From: Colivivens sp964537205
GTDB taxonomy: Bacteria > Bacteroidota > Bacteroidia > Bacteroidales > Bacteroidaceae
Length of the DNA: 43,773 nucleotides
Assembly: GCA_964537205.1 (NCBI GenBank)
Contig: CAZHZH010000010.1
Span: 1-43,773 of the forward strand
Direction of reading: 5' to 3'
The notes under the pieces were generated by a model. The model ran no database searches and was not told the origin of the DNA. It worked only from the letters and a program-made list of their open reading frames with translations. Shown here in pieces: positions 1 to 7,604 of the stretch. The position numbers and the translations under genes were made by a program. Each line of letters starts with the position of its first letter. The first letter of the stretch is position 1.

Positions 1-3
1 AAT

Positions 4-35
4 AAGGGGCGGAATCAAATCATAATTCCGTCCCT
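4..35 (-). terminator. Hairpin terminator of the BspA-like gene
   Basis: A 12-bp inverted repeat (4-15 against 24-35, one G-T pair) with an 8-nt loop lies 35 nt beyond the stop codon at 71. Read on the minus strand it is followed by a short T-containing stretch at the window edge. It fits a factor-independent terminator for the minus-strand gene. The U tract cannot be judged because the window ends. Confidence 0.7.
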
Positions 36-70
36 TACTCCTTATTGTTTAAGCTTCTTATTGCATACAG

Positions 71-2737
71 TTATTTCCCCCTAATGTAATCATATACATC
101 GAGTACGTCCTGCGTGTCCACGTTGCCGTCGGCGTTTACATCCTCAACCGGAGAGTCCGCACCGGTCGGAGTCCGCATATACTCATAGATTTGCAGCACA
201 TCCTGGGTGTCGACAACTCCATTGAGTGTCACATCCTGTGGAGGTGTCGGTGCCTCGCCCGTAGCGAACGTCCGCTCTTCACCATAGAATGTCTCGTTCT
301 CACTTGTGGTAACAAATGTCACATAGACGTATTCTGTCTCATAATCAAGATCGGTCAACGTGGTCTCAAGTACAGGATTGCTGCCGCTTATAGCCACCGT
401 AACAGTCTTAGCACTGCTTGGAACCGACTGTGCACGGCTCGCTTGTGATTTGGAGCTGACAGCAGATTTCGCCCAGTACATGAATCCCTGGGTCGCTATG
501 CTCTCCGTACCGCGTTGCACGTATCCCTTAACTGTGGCATTGTTGCCGTTTACGTCGATATTGGCGTATGTGTGGACGGTAGGTTCGAAGTAGCTGGTGT
601 TGGTAGGGTCGATGCCCGTCCAGTCGCCATAATATCGTGTACCGGTGTTACTTTCATAATATGGGCGATACTTCCACAAATAGTTTGTATTGAGATTGCG
701 TATGTAGCCTTCCATTGTTCCTTCATACAGGTGGCCGCCACCTGAGTTGGATGCAAAGTCATTCGTCCAGTCAGTCCGCCTCCACTCAAAGCCCACGTTG
801 GTCTCAGCGTCGTCAAGATTGGAAGTCGCCTGCACAATGACGTTACCTTCAGTCACCACCTTTGGCTGATGGGTAGTGATGGACAAGTTGCTTGTAGATA
901 ATGATTGCGTGGTTGAGTACTTTCTTCCCGTGTTGAGTGTAACTGTATATTTTACCGTATAGCTGCTATTTGGGTCAAGACCCGTAAACGTTCCTTGTGA
1001 AACATCTGTGTAGGAAATGTCTCCGTAAGAAATTTCTTGTGATACGACCTTTGCGTCTCCCTCGATATACGAACCAGTTGCAGTGATAGACGAAGCTGTT
1101 CCTGTGTAACTTATACTTAGACTAACATTTTGTGTTTTATAATCTTGAGATATTATACATCGTACCGTTTCATCTTCTGCTGACTTTTGCACATAAACAT
1201 ATATAGTGCCACTGAACTCTGGATAAAGTCCGGTAATCGCAATTTTATTATCTTTAATTAATTCTCCGTTCCAAAGATAAGTATACTCAGAATAAATATT
1301 GTTGACGTGTGCAGTAACTGTAGTTTGTGTTGTACTAATAGTAAGAGACGGTCTATACAGTTTGTCGTTTGTATCTGTTTCGTATGGAATGATACCACTA
1401 TCCCATAAGGCAAGCAGTGCATACGTTCCTTTCTTAACATAGATTGTAGTGTTATTCGGGAATGCAGAGTAGCCAATATTTGTGACATTGTCTGGAACGG
1501 TAACTGATTTCAATCTTGTGCAACCAGAGAATGCACCGCTGTTGATGCTGGTTACAGTATTTGGAATACTTACGCTCTCAATAGACGTCAATCCTGTTGC
1601 CAATGTTTCCCGACAACCATCAGCATATATCAAACTCTTGATGCTGTCACAACCCGAAAATGCATAGAATCCTATTGAAGTTACAGAATTTGGGATTGTG
1701 ATTAGCTCCAAACCAGTGCAACCCGAGAATGCATAGTTTCCAATGCTTGTCACGGAATCTCCTAATTCAACTGATTTGATAGTAGTAAGTTCATAAAAAG
1801 CACGATTCCCGACAGATTTACCATTCATCTTTACGCTTGTAAACTTTGATTCTTGAAGAGGGAAAGAGGATGAATAGCCATCAGGTATGTTACAATTAAT
1901 AATTAATTCTCCTGTGCAACCTGAGAATGCATTGTTTCCAATTGATGTCACCGAATTAGGGATTGTGATTAGCTCCAAGCCAGTGCATGCATAGAATGCA
2001 CTGCTTCCAATTGATGTTACGGAATTAGGAATAGTGATTGATGTCAAGCCTTTGCAAGCATAGAATGCATTGCTTCCGATTGATGTCACTGAATTCGGAA
2101 TAACTGTGGATTTACAGCCTGCTATTAATGTATTAGTGGAGGTTTTAATAATGGCATTACACCCATTACGTGAATCATAAACGCTGTTACCTTCTTCAAC
2201 AAGGATTGATGTCAAGCTTGTGCAATTAGAGAATGCACTACCATCTATGCTTGTCACAGTATTTGGAATTGTGATACTCGTCAAGCCTGTACAACCATGG
2301 AATACACCCTCATTGATGTTTGTAACTGAACTTGGAATTGTGATGCTCGTCAAGCCTGTACAACCATAGAATGCATAGTCTCCGATGCCTGTCACTGAAC
2401 TGGGGATTGTGATTGATGTCAAGCCCGTGCAATTATAGAATGCAAACCGGACGATGCTTGTCACTGATCTCGGGATTGTGATTGATGTCAAGCCTTTGCA
2501 ATCTCTGAATGCAGAATTTCCAATGCTCTTAACAGAATAGATAGTTCCATTGTATGTCACAGATGATGGTATCACAATATCACCAGAATAACTATCATAC
2601 CATGTGTTCTTATAGGTAACTGAGACTGAAGCTACATTACCATTTTTGTTGTAGTAGATGCCATCAACCGTGAAGTCGTATGCACTGGCAGCCAGTGAGA
2701 GGATGGTAAAGAAAGATAAAAGTAATCGTTTCTTCAT
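71..2737 (-). CDS. BspA-like leucine-rich-repeat secreted protein with C-terminal dockerin-like doublet
   Basis: An 888-residue exported protein. Residues 1-19 form a signal peptide ending near AASA. Residues about 65-430 hold many 23-residue BspA/TpLRR (LRR_5) repeats of the pattern SVTSIGxxAFxxCxxLxSITIP, interrupted near residues 180-215 and 280-330 by degenerate repeats. Residues about 460-830 look like beta-sandwich domains of the immunoglobulin or fibronectin-III kind. The last about 50 residues hold two Ca-binding-type loops (DVTLNGVVDTQD and DVNADGNVDTQD), each followed by a helix, which is the layout of a type I dockerin. BspA-family proteins mediate adhesion to host matrix or other bacteria. 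No lipobox and no clear type IX sorting domain are visible, so surface attachment is open. It is monocistronic, with its own promoter and terminator. Confidence 0.85.
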   Translation of the reverse strand: MKKRLLLSFFTILSLAASAYDFTVDGIYYNKNGNVASVSVTYKNTWYDSYSGDIVIPSSVTYNGTIYSVKSIGNSAFRDCKGLTSITIPRSVTSIVRFAFYNCTGLTSITIPSSVTGIGDYAFYGCTGLTSITIPSSVTNINEGVFHGCTGLTSITIPNTVTSIDGSAFSNCTSLTSILVEEGNSVYDSRNGCNAIIKTSTNTLIAGCKSTVIPNSVTSIGSNAFYACKGLTSITIPNSVTSIGSSAFYACTGLELITIPNSVTSIGNNAFSGCTGELIINCNIPDGYSSSFPLQESKFTSVKMNGKSVGNRAFYELTTIKSVELGDSVTSIGNYAFSGCTGLELITIPNSVTSIGFYAFSGCDSIKSLIYADGCRETLATGLTSIESVSIPNTVTSINSGAFSGCTRLKSVTVPDNVTNIGYSAFPNNTTIYVKKGTYALLALWDSGIIPYETDTNDKLYRPSLTISTTQTTVTAHVNNIYSEYTYLWNGELIKDNKIAITGLYPEFSGTIYVYVQKSAEDETVRCIISQDYKTQNVSLSISYTGTASSITATGSYIEGDAKVVSQEISYGDISYTDVSQGTFTGLDPNSSYTVKYTVTLNTGRKYSTTQSLSTSNLSITTHQPKVVTEGNVIVQATSNLDDAETNVGFEWRRTDWTNDFASNSGGGHLYEGTMEGYIRNLNTNYLWKYRPYYESNTGTRYYGDWTGIDPTNTSYFEPTVHTYANIDVNGNNATVKGYVQRGTESIATQGFMYWAKSAVSSKSQASRAQSVPSSAKTVTVAISGSNPVLETTLTDLDYETEYVYVTFVTTSENETFYGEERTFATGEAPTPPQDVTLNGVVDTQDVLQIYEYMRTPTGADSPVEDVNADGNVDTQDVLDVYDYIRGK

Positions 2738-2811
2738 AATGATTCGTTTTGGTTATTATGTTTTTATTCGTCGGTAAAACAAATGTGTGTTCTTCCGAAT
2801 GTTTTCACGCA

Positions 2812-2842
2812 CAAAGATAGTTGTTTTAATCATTACTAACAA
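2812..2842 (-). promoter_or_regulatory. Bacteroidetes-type promoter of the BspA-like gene
   Basis: On the minus strand TTG (2842-2840) is separated by 20 nt from TATCTTTG (2819-2812), matching the -33/-7 consensus TTTG-N19-21-TAnnTTTG. The predicted transcript start is near 2805, giving a leader of about 68 nt. Confidence 0.75.
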
Positions 2843-2911
2843 CTTTTTAACTCAAAAAACTTCTTGAGAATATTTTTTTTGCTTCAAGACCGCCTCAAAC
2901 TTTATTTTTGC

Positions 2912-2919
2912 TATCTTTG
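2912..2919 (+). promoter_or_regulatory. -7 promoter box of the alkyltransferase-like gene
   Basis: TATCTTTG matches the Bacteroidetes -7 element and ends 19 nt before the ATG at 2939. No good -33 element is present at the expected spacing. Confidence 0.55.
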
Positions 2920-2938
2920 CCGACAAAAGCACACTACT

Positions 2939-3421
2939 ATGGCAAACGAAAGCAAAAAAGACTTCAACGCGATGCTGCACGACAACAAGGACATGCCTAA
3001 ATATCAGACTATCACTGACCCCAAAAGCATCGCAAAGTTCGGTGGAAGCAGGATGTACTTCGCTCCTCCCATGGACTACGACAAGGTAATGAAAGTCATT
3101 CCGTATGGGAAAGTGACTACCGTGGGACAGATTCGTGATTACTTCGCACGTACGAGCGGAGCGGATTTCACAGAACCAATCACAGCGGGCATCTTCGTCT
3201 CCATTGCGGCTTGGGCGAGTTTCCAACGCGGGGGAGAGGACGAGACACCATATTGGCGCACACTTAAGACCGACGGAGAACTCAACTCCAAATACCCTGG
3301 TGGCATAGAAGCTCAAAAGGCGAGGTTAGAAGCCGAAGGACACACCATCATCCAGAAAGGACGCACATATATGCGCTACTATGTCAAGGACTACGAGGAT
3401 TGCCTTTATGAGTTGCAGTGA
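2939..3421 (+). CDS. Alkyltransferase-like (MGMT-type DNA-binding domain) protein lacking the reactive cysteine
   Basis: A 160-residue protein. The centre carries the DNA-binding fold of O6-alkylguanine-DNA alkyltransferases: IPYGKVTT at 54-61, then helices, then PYWRTLKTDGEL at 104-115 and an EAQKARLEAEG stretch at 124-134. In MGMT the PCHRV motif carries the acceptor cysteine. Here that position is Tyr (P-Y-W-R), and the only cysteine is at 155. Alkyltransferase-like proteins bind O6-alkylguanine without repairing it and recruit nucleotide excision repair. The equivalent role here is inference. The start at 2939 is chosen over an upstream alternative because a -7 box lies just before it. 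It has about 45 extra N-terminal residues compared with a minimal ATL. Confidence 0.7.
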   Translation: MANESKKDFNAMLHDNKDMPKYQTITDPKSIAKFGGSRMYFAPPMDYDKVMKVIPYGKVTTVGQIRDYFARTSGADFTEPITAGIFVSIAAWASFQRGGEDETPYWRTLKTDGELNSKYPGGIEAQKARLEAEGHTIIQKGRTYMRYYVKDYEDCLYELQ

Positions 3422-3427
3422 TTAGCT

Positions 3428-3500
3428 TCGCAGATAAGCGTCGGCGTCATGGCATAGCTCAAGAAGATTCACTCGCTACGCTCGAAATGACGGCTCTGCG
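3428..3500. repeat. Possible dispersed intergenic repeat fragment
   Basis: Read on the minus strand the segment contains GTCATTTCGAGCGTAGCGAG followed by a stretch resembling GAATCTTCTTGAGC. This style of sequence is recognised from dispersed intergenic repeats in many bacterial genomes. Only one copy is obvious in this window, so the call rests on recognition of the style, not on repetition seen here. Confidence 0.3.
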
Positions 3501-3714
3501 TTCGGCTGGCACGATTATTTGCCACACCTTATTTATTATAATAAGAAACCTCATGAGGTTATGCCAGAAAAAGACCGAATTTCAGCCATCGTCTCATGGG
3601 ATGATTGCCGTTATCCCGTGAGGTGTTTTCTGCGTCTCTGTCTGACTGCCGGTAAGGTCTGTACGAACAGAGTGCGGTGATTGGTAGCCACGTGAATAAA
3701 TGCAAAACGCGCAA

Positions 3715-3752
3715 TTGTCATTTCGGCACTCATCTGCGACATGTTGTCAGCA
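3715..3752 (+). promoter_or_regulatory. Candidate activator-binding elements upstream of clpB
   Basis: TTGTCA occurs at 3715-3720 and again at 3744-3749. The second copy is part of an imperfect dyad at 3735-3752 (TGCGACA facing TGTCAGCA). Dyads upstream of a sigma-54-like promoter would suit an enhancer-binding protein. This is inference from position and symmetry only. Confidence 0.3.
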
Positions 3753-3762
3753 AGCTTACGCA

Positions 3763-3778
3763 TGGAACGCTTTTTGTA
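3763..3778 (+). promoter_or_regulatory. Candidate sigma-54 (RpoN) promoter of clpB
   Basis: TGGAACGCTTTTTGTA matches the sigma-54 consensus TGGCAC-N5-TTGCW at all but two conserved positions and keeps the GG-N10-G spacing (GG at 3764-3765, G at 3776). The expected start point near 3788 leaves a leader of about 22 nt containing an A/G-rich ribosome site before the ATG at 3811. No TAnnTTTG element of the housekeeping type is seen here. Confidence 0.5.
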
Positions 3779-3810
3779 TATTTAAAGGTAAGAAAGGAAA
3801 ATAAAACACA

Positions 3811-5721
3811 ATGAACATGAATACAGACAGCAATAACAACACAAAGGAGCAGAACCTTGAGGCACTCAAGAAGTATGCCACCAACCTGATAGAGGAGGCA
3901 AGGCAGGGCAAGCTCGATCCGGTCATCGGCCGTGACGAGGAAATACGCCGCGTGTTGCAAATCCTCAGCCGCCGTACCAAGAACAACCCTATTCTTATAG
4001 GCGAGCCGGGTACGGGTAAGACCGCCATCGTGGAAGGTCTCGCACACCGTATACTGCGTGGCGACGTGCCTGAAAACTTGAAAGACAAACAGCTATACTC
4101 TCTCGATATGGGTGCGCTGATAGCCGGGGCTAAATATCAGGGTGAGTTCGAGGAACGACTGAAGTCGGTCATCAACGCCGTAATCGAAAGCCAGGGCAAC
4201 ATCATCCTCTTTATCGATGAGATCCACACCCTTGTAGGAGCCGGACAGTCGCAAGGTGCGATGGACGCAGCCAACATACTGAAGCCAGCACTTGCACGTG
4301 GTGAGTTGAGGAGCATAGGAGCCACGACTCTCGACGAATACCAAAAATACTTTGAGAAGGACAAGGCTCTCGAACGCCGTTTCCAAACCGTCATGGTCGA
4401 CGAGCCTGACGTACCAAACAGCATCAGCATTCTGCGTGGTCTAAAGGAAAGATATGAGAACCACCATAAAGTACGTATCAAGGATGATGCGATAATCGCG
4501 GCNNNNNNNNNNNNNNNNNNNNNNNNNNNNNNNNNNNNNNNNNNNNNNNNNNNNNNNNNNNNNNNNNNNNNNNNNNNNNNNNNNNNNNNNNNNNNNNNNN
4601 NNCACAGTTCAAGGTGCTGAACGAGAAGTGGCAGGCCGAACGAAGGCTTGTGAACAAGATACAGCAAGACAAAGTGCAAATAGAGCAACTGAAGTTCGAC
4701 GCAGACCGCGCCGAGCGTGAGGGCGACTACGGGAAAGTGGCTGAAATCAGGTACGGAAAGATTCAGTCCATTCAGGAAGACATCAAAAAGGTGCAAGACG
4801 AGTTGTCGAAGACTCAGGGCGGAAACGCCATGATAAAGGAAGAGGTCACGAGCGACGACATAGCCGACGTGGTAAGCCGCTGGACGGGCATTCCTGTAAG
4901 CAAGATGATGCAAAGCGAGAAGGACAAGCTGCTGCACTTGGAAGAGGAATTGCACAAGCGGGTAGTAGGACAAGACGAAGCCATCAAGGCGGTAAGCGAC
5001 GCGGTACGCCGCAGCCGTGCCGGACTCCAGGACCCACGGCGACCTATCGGAAGCTTCATCTTCCTCGGACCTACCGGTGTCGGCAAGACAGAGCTTGCGA
5101 AGGCTCTCGCCGACTACCTGTTCAACGACGAGTCGTTGATGACGCGTATCGACATGAGCGAGTATCAAGAGAAGTACAGCGTGAGCCGGCTCATCGGAGC
5201 GCCTCCGGGCTACGTCGGATACGACGAAGGCGGACAGCTGACCGAAGCCGTACGCAGGAAGCCATACAGCGTAGTGCTGTTCGACGAAATCGAGAAGGCG
5301 CACCCAGATGTATTCAACACACTGTTGCAGGTTCTCGACGACGGTCGTCTGACTGACAACAAGGGGCGTACGGTCAACTTCAAGAACACAATTATCATCA
5401 TGACCTCAAACTGCAGCGAGGAACAACTCCACAAGCTGATGCGTCCTGAGTTCATCAACCGTATCGACGAAATCATCACGTTCAAGCCGCTTAGCGAGAC
5501 TGAAATCAAGCAGATAGTGAAATTGCAGATCGCCGGAGTGGAGAAGATGCTGGCGAACAACGGAGTCACAATGACCCTTACCGACGCGGCAGTCGACTTC
5601 ATAGCCGAGAAGGGCTACGACCCGCAGTTCGGTGCGCGTCCTGTAAAGCGCGCCATACAGAACTACCTGCTCAACGACCTCTCGAAGAAGATTCTCGACG
5701 GGTCGGTCAGCAAGGACACCA
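3811..5721 (+). CDS. clpB: ClpB-type AAA+ disaggregase without N-domain (interrupted by scaffold gap, 3' end missing)
   Basis: Hsp100 chaperone that threads aggregated proteins with DnaK help. The ATG at 3811 follows an A/G-rich ribosome site. The protein starts about where the N-domain linker of normal ClpB ends, so the roughly 140-residue substrate-binding N-domain is absent. NBD1: Walker A GEPGTGKT at residues 64-71, Walker B ILFIDEIH at 132-139, arginine finger in ALERRF near 190. The gap at 4503-4602 removes the end of NBD1 and the start of the M-domain. It recovers with the coiled M-domain (LNEKWQAERR onward), TGIPVSKM, NBD2 Walker A GPTGVGKT and Walker B VVLFDEIEKAH. After the sensor-1 TSN only 10 residues (CSEEQLHKLM) precede RPEFINRIDE, where E. 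coli ClpB has about 30. The C-terminus lies in the gap at 5722. Reading frames on the two sides of the first gap differ, as expected for a placeholder gap. Confidence 0.88.
4503..4602. other. Scaffold gap (100 N)
   Basis: Exactly 100 N inside clpB. Comparison with E. coli ClpB suggests roughly 75-85 residues are missing, more than 100 nt could encode, so the run is a placeholder and not a measured length. Confidence 0.95.
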
Positions 5722-5821
5722 NNNNNNNNNNNNNNNNNNNNNNNNNNNNNNNNNNNNNNNNNNNNNNNNNNNNNNNNNNNNNNNNNNNNNNNNNNNNNNN
5801 NNNNNNNNNNNNNNNNNNNNN
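5722..5821. other. Scaffold gap (100 N)
   Basis: Exactly 100 N between the convergent 3' ends of clpB and the Kdo/LPS-kinase-like gene. Both stop codons and any terminator are hidden. Confidence 0.95.
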
Positions 5822-6334
5822 GTCTTCCGTCTTGTCCCATAGTATGTTGCCTGGCGAAAAGTCAAGATGGAGTATTCCCTCCTCATGCATGCGGGCGGTG
5901 AAAGCACCCAACGCCCTCGCTAAGGGTTCGAACACCTCGGGACGAGCGTCACCCATTTCGTACAACCGGTGCGGATAGGGACAAAATTCTGTAACGAGAT
6001 AGCTGTCGAGCAGCAATCCGTGACTGCGGTTCTCTATATATGCGACAGGCGCGGGAGTCTCTATTCCGTGTTCGTCGAGAATGCCGGCATACCGGTAGGC
6101 GCGCCTGCCTTTCGGCTGTCTCACTCCGAGGGAATAGACCAGCAGGTTGACTCCCCTTGGCCTGTGATACCGCTTTACCACGACTACAGTGCCGTCGGGA
6201 GCGGCGAACGACTTTATAAGGTTGCGCCTGCCTCCATAGATCCACGTCCCCTCGCCGTCCATGCGCGACGGGATGGCAAGAAGGAAATCACGCCACTCTT
6301 GATATTGCGGTTGAAGGGTGATGCTGTAAGCCAT
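5822..6334 (-). CDS. Kdo/LPS heptose kinase-like protein (WaaP/KdkA/InaA group), C-terminus missing
   Basis: 171 residues are visible before the scaffold gap. Small-molecule kinase fold: a beta-strand lysine in VVVKRYHRP (Lys54) is the likely ATP-binding lysine, and HLDFSPGNIL at 156-165 is the catalytic loop (H-x-D-x-S-P-x-N) typical of lipopolysaccharide core kinases. The family phosphorylates Kdo or heptose of the inner core on the cytoplasmic side. It starts 7 nt after the stop of the UDP-glucose dehydrogenase gene and is the last gene of the six-gene glycan operon. The magnesium-binding DxD/DFG-like part is in the gap, so activity cannot be judged. Confidence 0.7.
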
Positions 6335-6341
6335 AACAACG

Positions 6342-7604
6342 TTATAGCATGTACCGGCAGTCTACAACCGGTTTGTTTGTGCGTATCCGCACATCCTTGA
6401 ACTCCTGCCATGCGGTGGTGATGATCAGCACGTCAGCCTGGTCGACGAGCCTTTCGTATGAACTGGTGTAGTCCATCTGGAAATCGTAATGCCTCTTGAA
6501 CTCGCCGATTGCCACAGGGTCGTAGCCGCAGATGTTGGTATAGCCTTTTGCCATCAGTTGCCGGATGATCTTCGCGCTCGGGGTGTCGCGCACGTCGTCG
6601 CTTCCCGGCTTGAAGGAAAGTCCGAGGATACCTATCTTCTTCTGTTTGTCCCCACCAGTGGCGCGGATTATCTTCTCCGCTATAAACCCAGGCATATTGT
6701 CGTTTGTAGCGATGACGTTCTTCAAGATGTTGGCGTCAAAGCCCGCCGACTTTGCGACCGAGTAGAGCGCGTTGGTGTCTTTTGGCAGACAATAGCCGCC
6801 ATAACCGCAACCAGGATAGACGTATGTGGACATTGCGGCGGGCCTGCCTGTCCAACGCTTGTCCATGTGGAGGATGCGGAACGCCTCAGCTACATCAATG
6901 CCGCCGATCGTATCCGCTATGACGCTCATCTCGTTGCTGTAGCTGATGAGAGTGGCGAGCAGCGTGTTTGATAGGTACTTTATGAACTCACCAGTGTTGA
7001 GGGAGACGCAATAGACAGGCTCTTTCACTGTGGCGTAAATCTGGCGCAGTATGGATGCCGAACGATCATCAGACACTCCGAGGACAATGCGGTCGGCATT
7101 CATGAAGTCGTCCCAGCAATGTCCCTCGCGCAGAAACTCCGGATTGTTGGCCACTCCGAGGTCGGTGCCTACCTTTACACCCTTCTCTTCAAGATGGGGG
7201 ATAACCTTCTTCGCCGTGGTTGAAGGTGGGATAGTGGACTTCACCACCAGCACCTGGTACCTGTTCTTCGGACGCACCTCCAACGTCTGATCGACGGCTC
7301 CCAAAAGATACGTCAGATCAGCTTGTCCGTCCTTTCCGTATGGAGTGCCTACGCAATAGTATACGCAGTCACTCTCAGCGACAGCCTTGCCGAGTTCAGT
7401 GGAGTCTATAGGGAAAAAATCCTTGTTCAAGTGGCGGATCAGAGCCTCGTCAAGCCCTTCCTCCAAGAAAGGCAGTTTGCCCGCCTTGATGGTGTCGAGG
7501 CGTTCTTTACTTGCCTCCACCCCGTAAACCTTATGCCCGTATTCAGCAAAGCCAAGGGATGTGGTGAGTCCCACGAATCCCAATCCAAAAACTGTTATTA
7601 CCAT
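6342..7604 (-). CDS. ugd: UDP-glucose 6-dehydrogenase
   Basis: 420 residues. It oxidises UDP-glucose to UDP-glucuronate with two NAD+. The N-terminus is a Rossmann fold (MVITVFGLGFVGL, GxGxxG). The catalytic cysteine sits in GCGYGGYCLPKD at about residue 272, followed by the dimer helix and a C-terminal Rossmann domain (KIGILGLSFKPGSDDVRDTPS). A shorter variant of NDP-sugar dehydrogenase such as UDP-ManNAc dehydrogenase is possible, but the adjacent UDP-glucuronate-decarboxylase-like gene supports UDP-glucose. Its start overlaps the stop of that gene by 7 nt, indicating translational coupling. Confidence 0.88.
   Translation of the reverse strand: MVITVFGLGFVGLTTSLGFAEYGHKVYGVEASKERLDTIKAGKLPFLEEGLDEALIRHLNKDFFPIDSTELGKAVAESDCVYYCVGTPYGKDGQADLTYLLGAVDQTLEVRPKNRYQVLVVKSTIPPSTTAKKVIPHLEEKGVKVGTDLGVANNPEFLREGHCWDDFMNADRIVLGVSDDRSASILRQIYATVKEPVYCVSLNTGEFIKYLSNTLLATLISYSNEMSVIADTIGGIDVAEAFRILHMDKRWTGRPAAMSTYVYPGCGYGGYCLPKDTNALYSVAKSAGFDANILKNVIATNDNMPGFIAEKIIRATGGDKQKKIGILGLSFKPGSDDVRDTPSAKIIRQLMAKGYTNICGYDPVAIGEFKRHYDFQMDYTSSYERLVDQADVLIITTAWQEFKDVRIRTNKPVVDCRYML

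Larger units (their letters stand above)
3422..3810. other. Intergenic region with dispersed-repeat-like sequence and the ClpB control region
   Basis: 389 nt with no credible gene. The left part (about 3428-3500) has the look of a dispersed intergenic repeat. The middle shows no recognisable feature. The last 100 nt hold TTGTCA-type elements and a sigma-54-like promoter before clpB. Short open frames here have no RBS or family resemblance. Confidence 0.5.

Noticed and set aside
1480..2540. Regular repeats suggesting a CRISPR array
   Set aside because: The repeats are translated leucine-rich repeats in one open frame with conserved protein periodicity and no unique spacers.
3418..3621. 67-codon plus-strand open frame after the alkyltransferase-like gene
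   Set aside because: No ribosome site, no family resemblance, and it lies in repeat-like intergenic DNA.
4137..5303. Long minus-strand open frame opposite clpB
   Set aside because: Shadow frame of clpB, spanning the N gap, with low-complexity hydrophobic composition and no domain.
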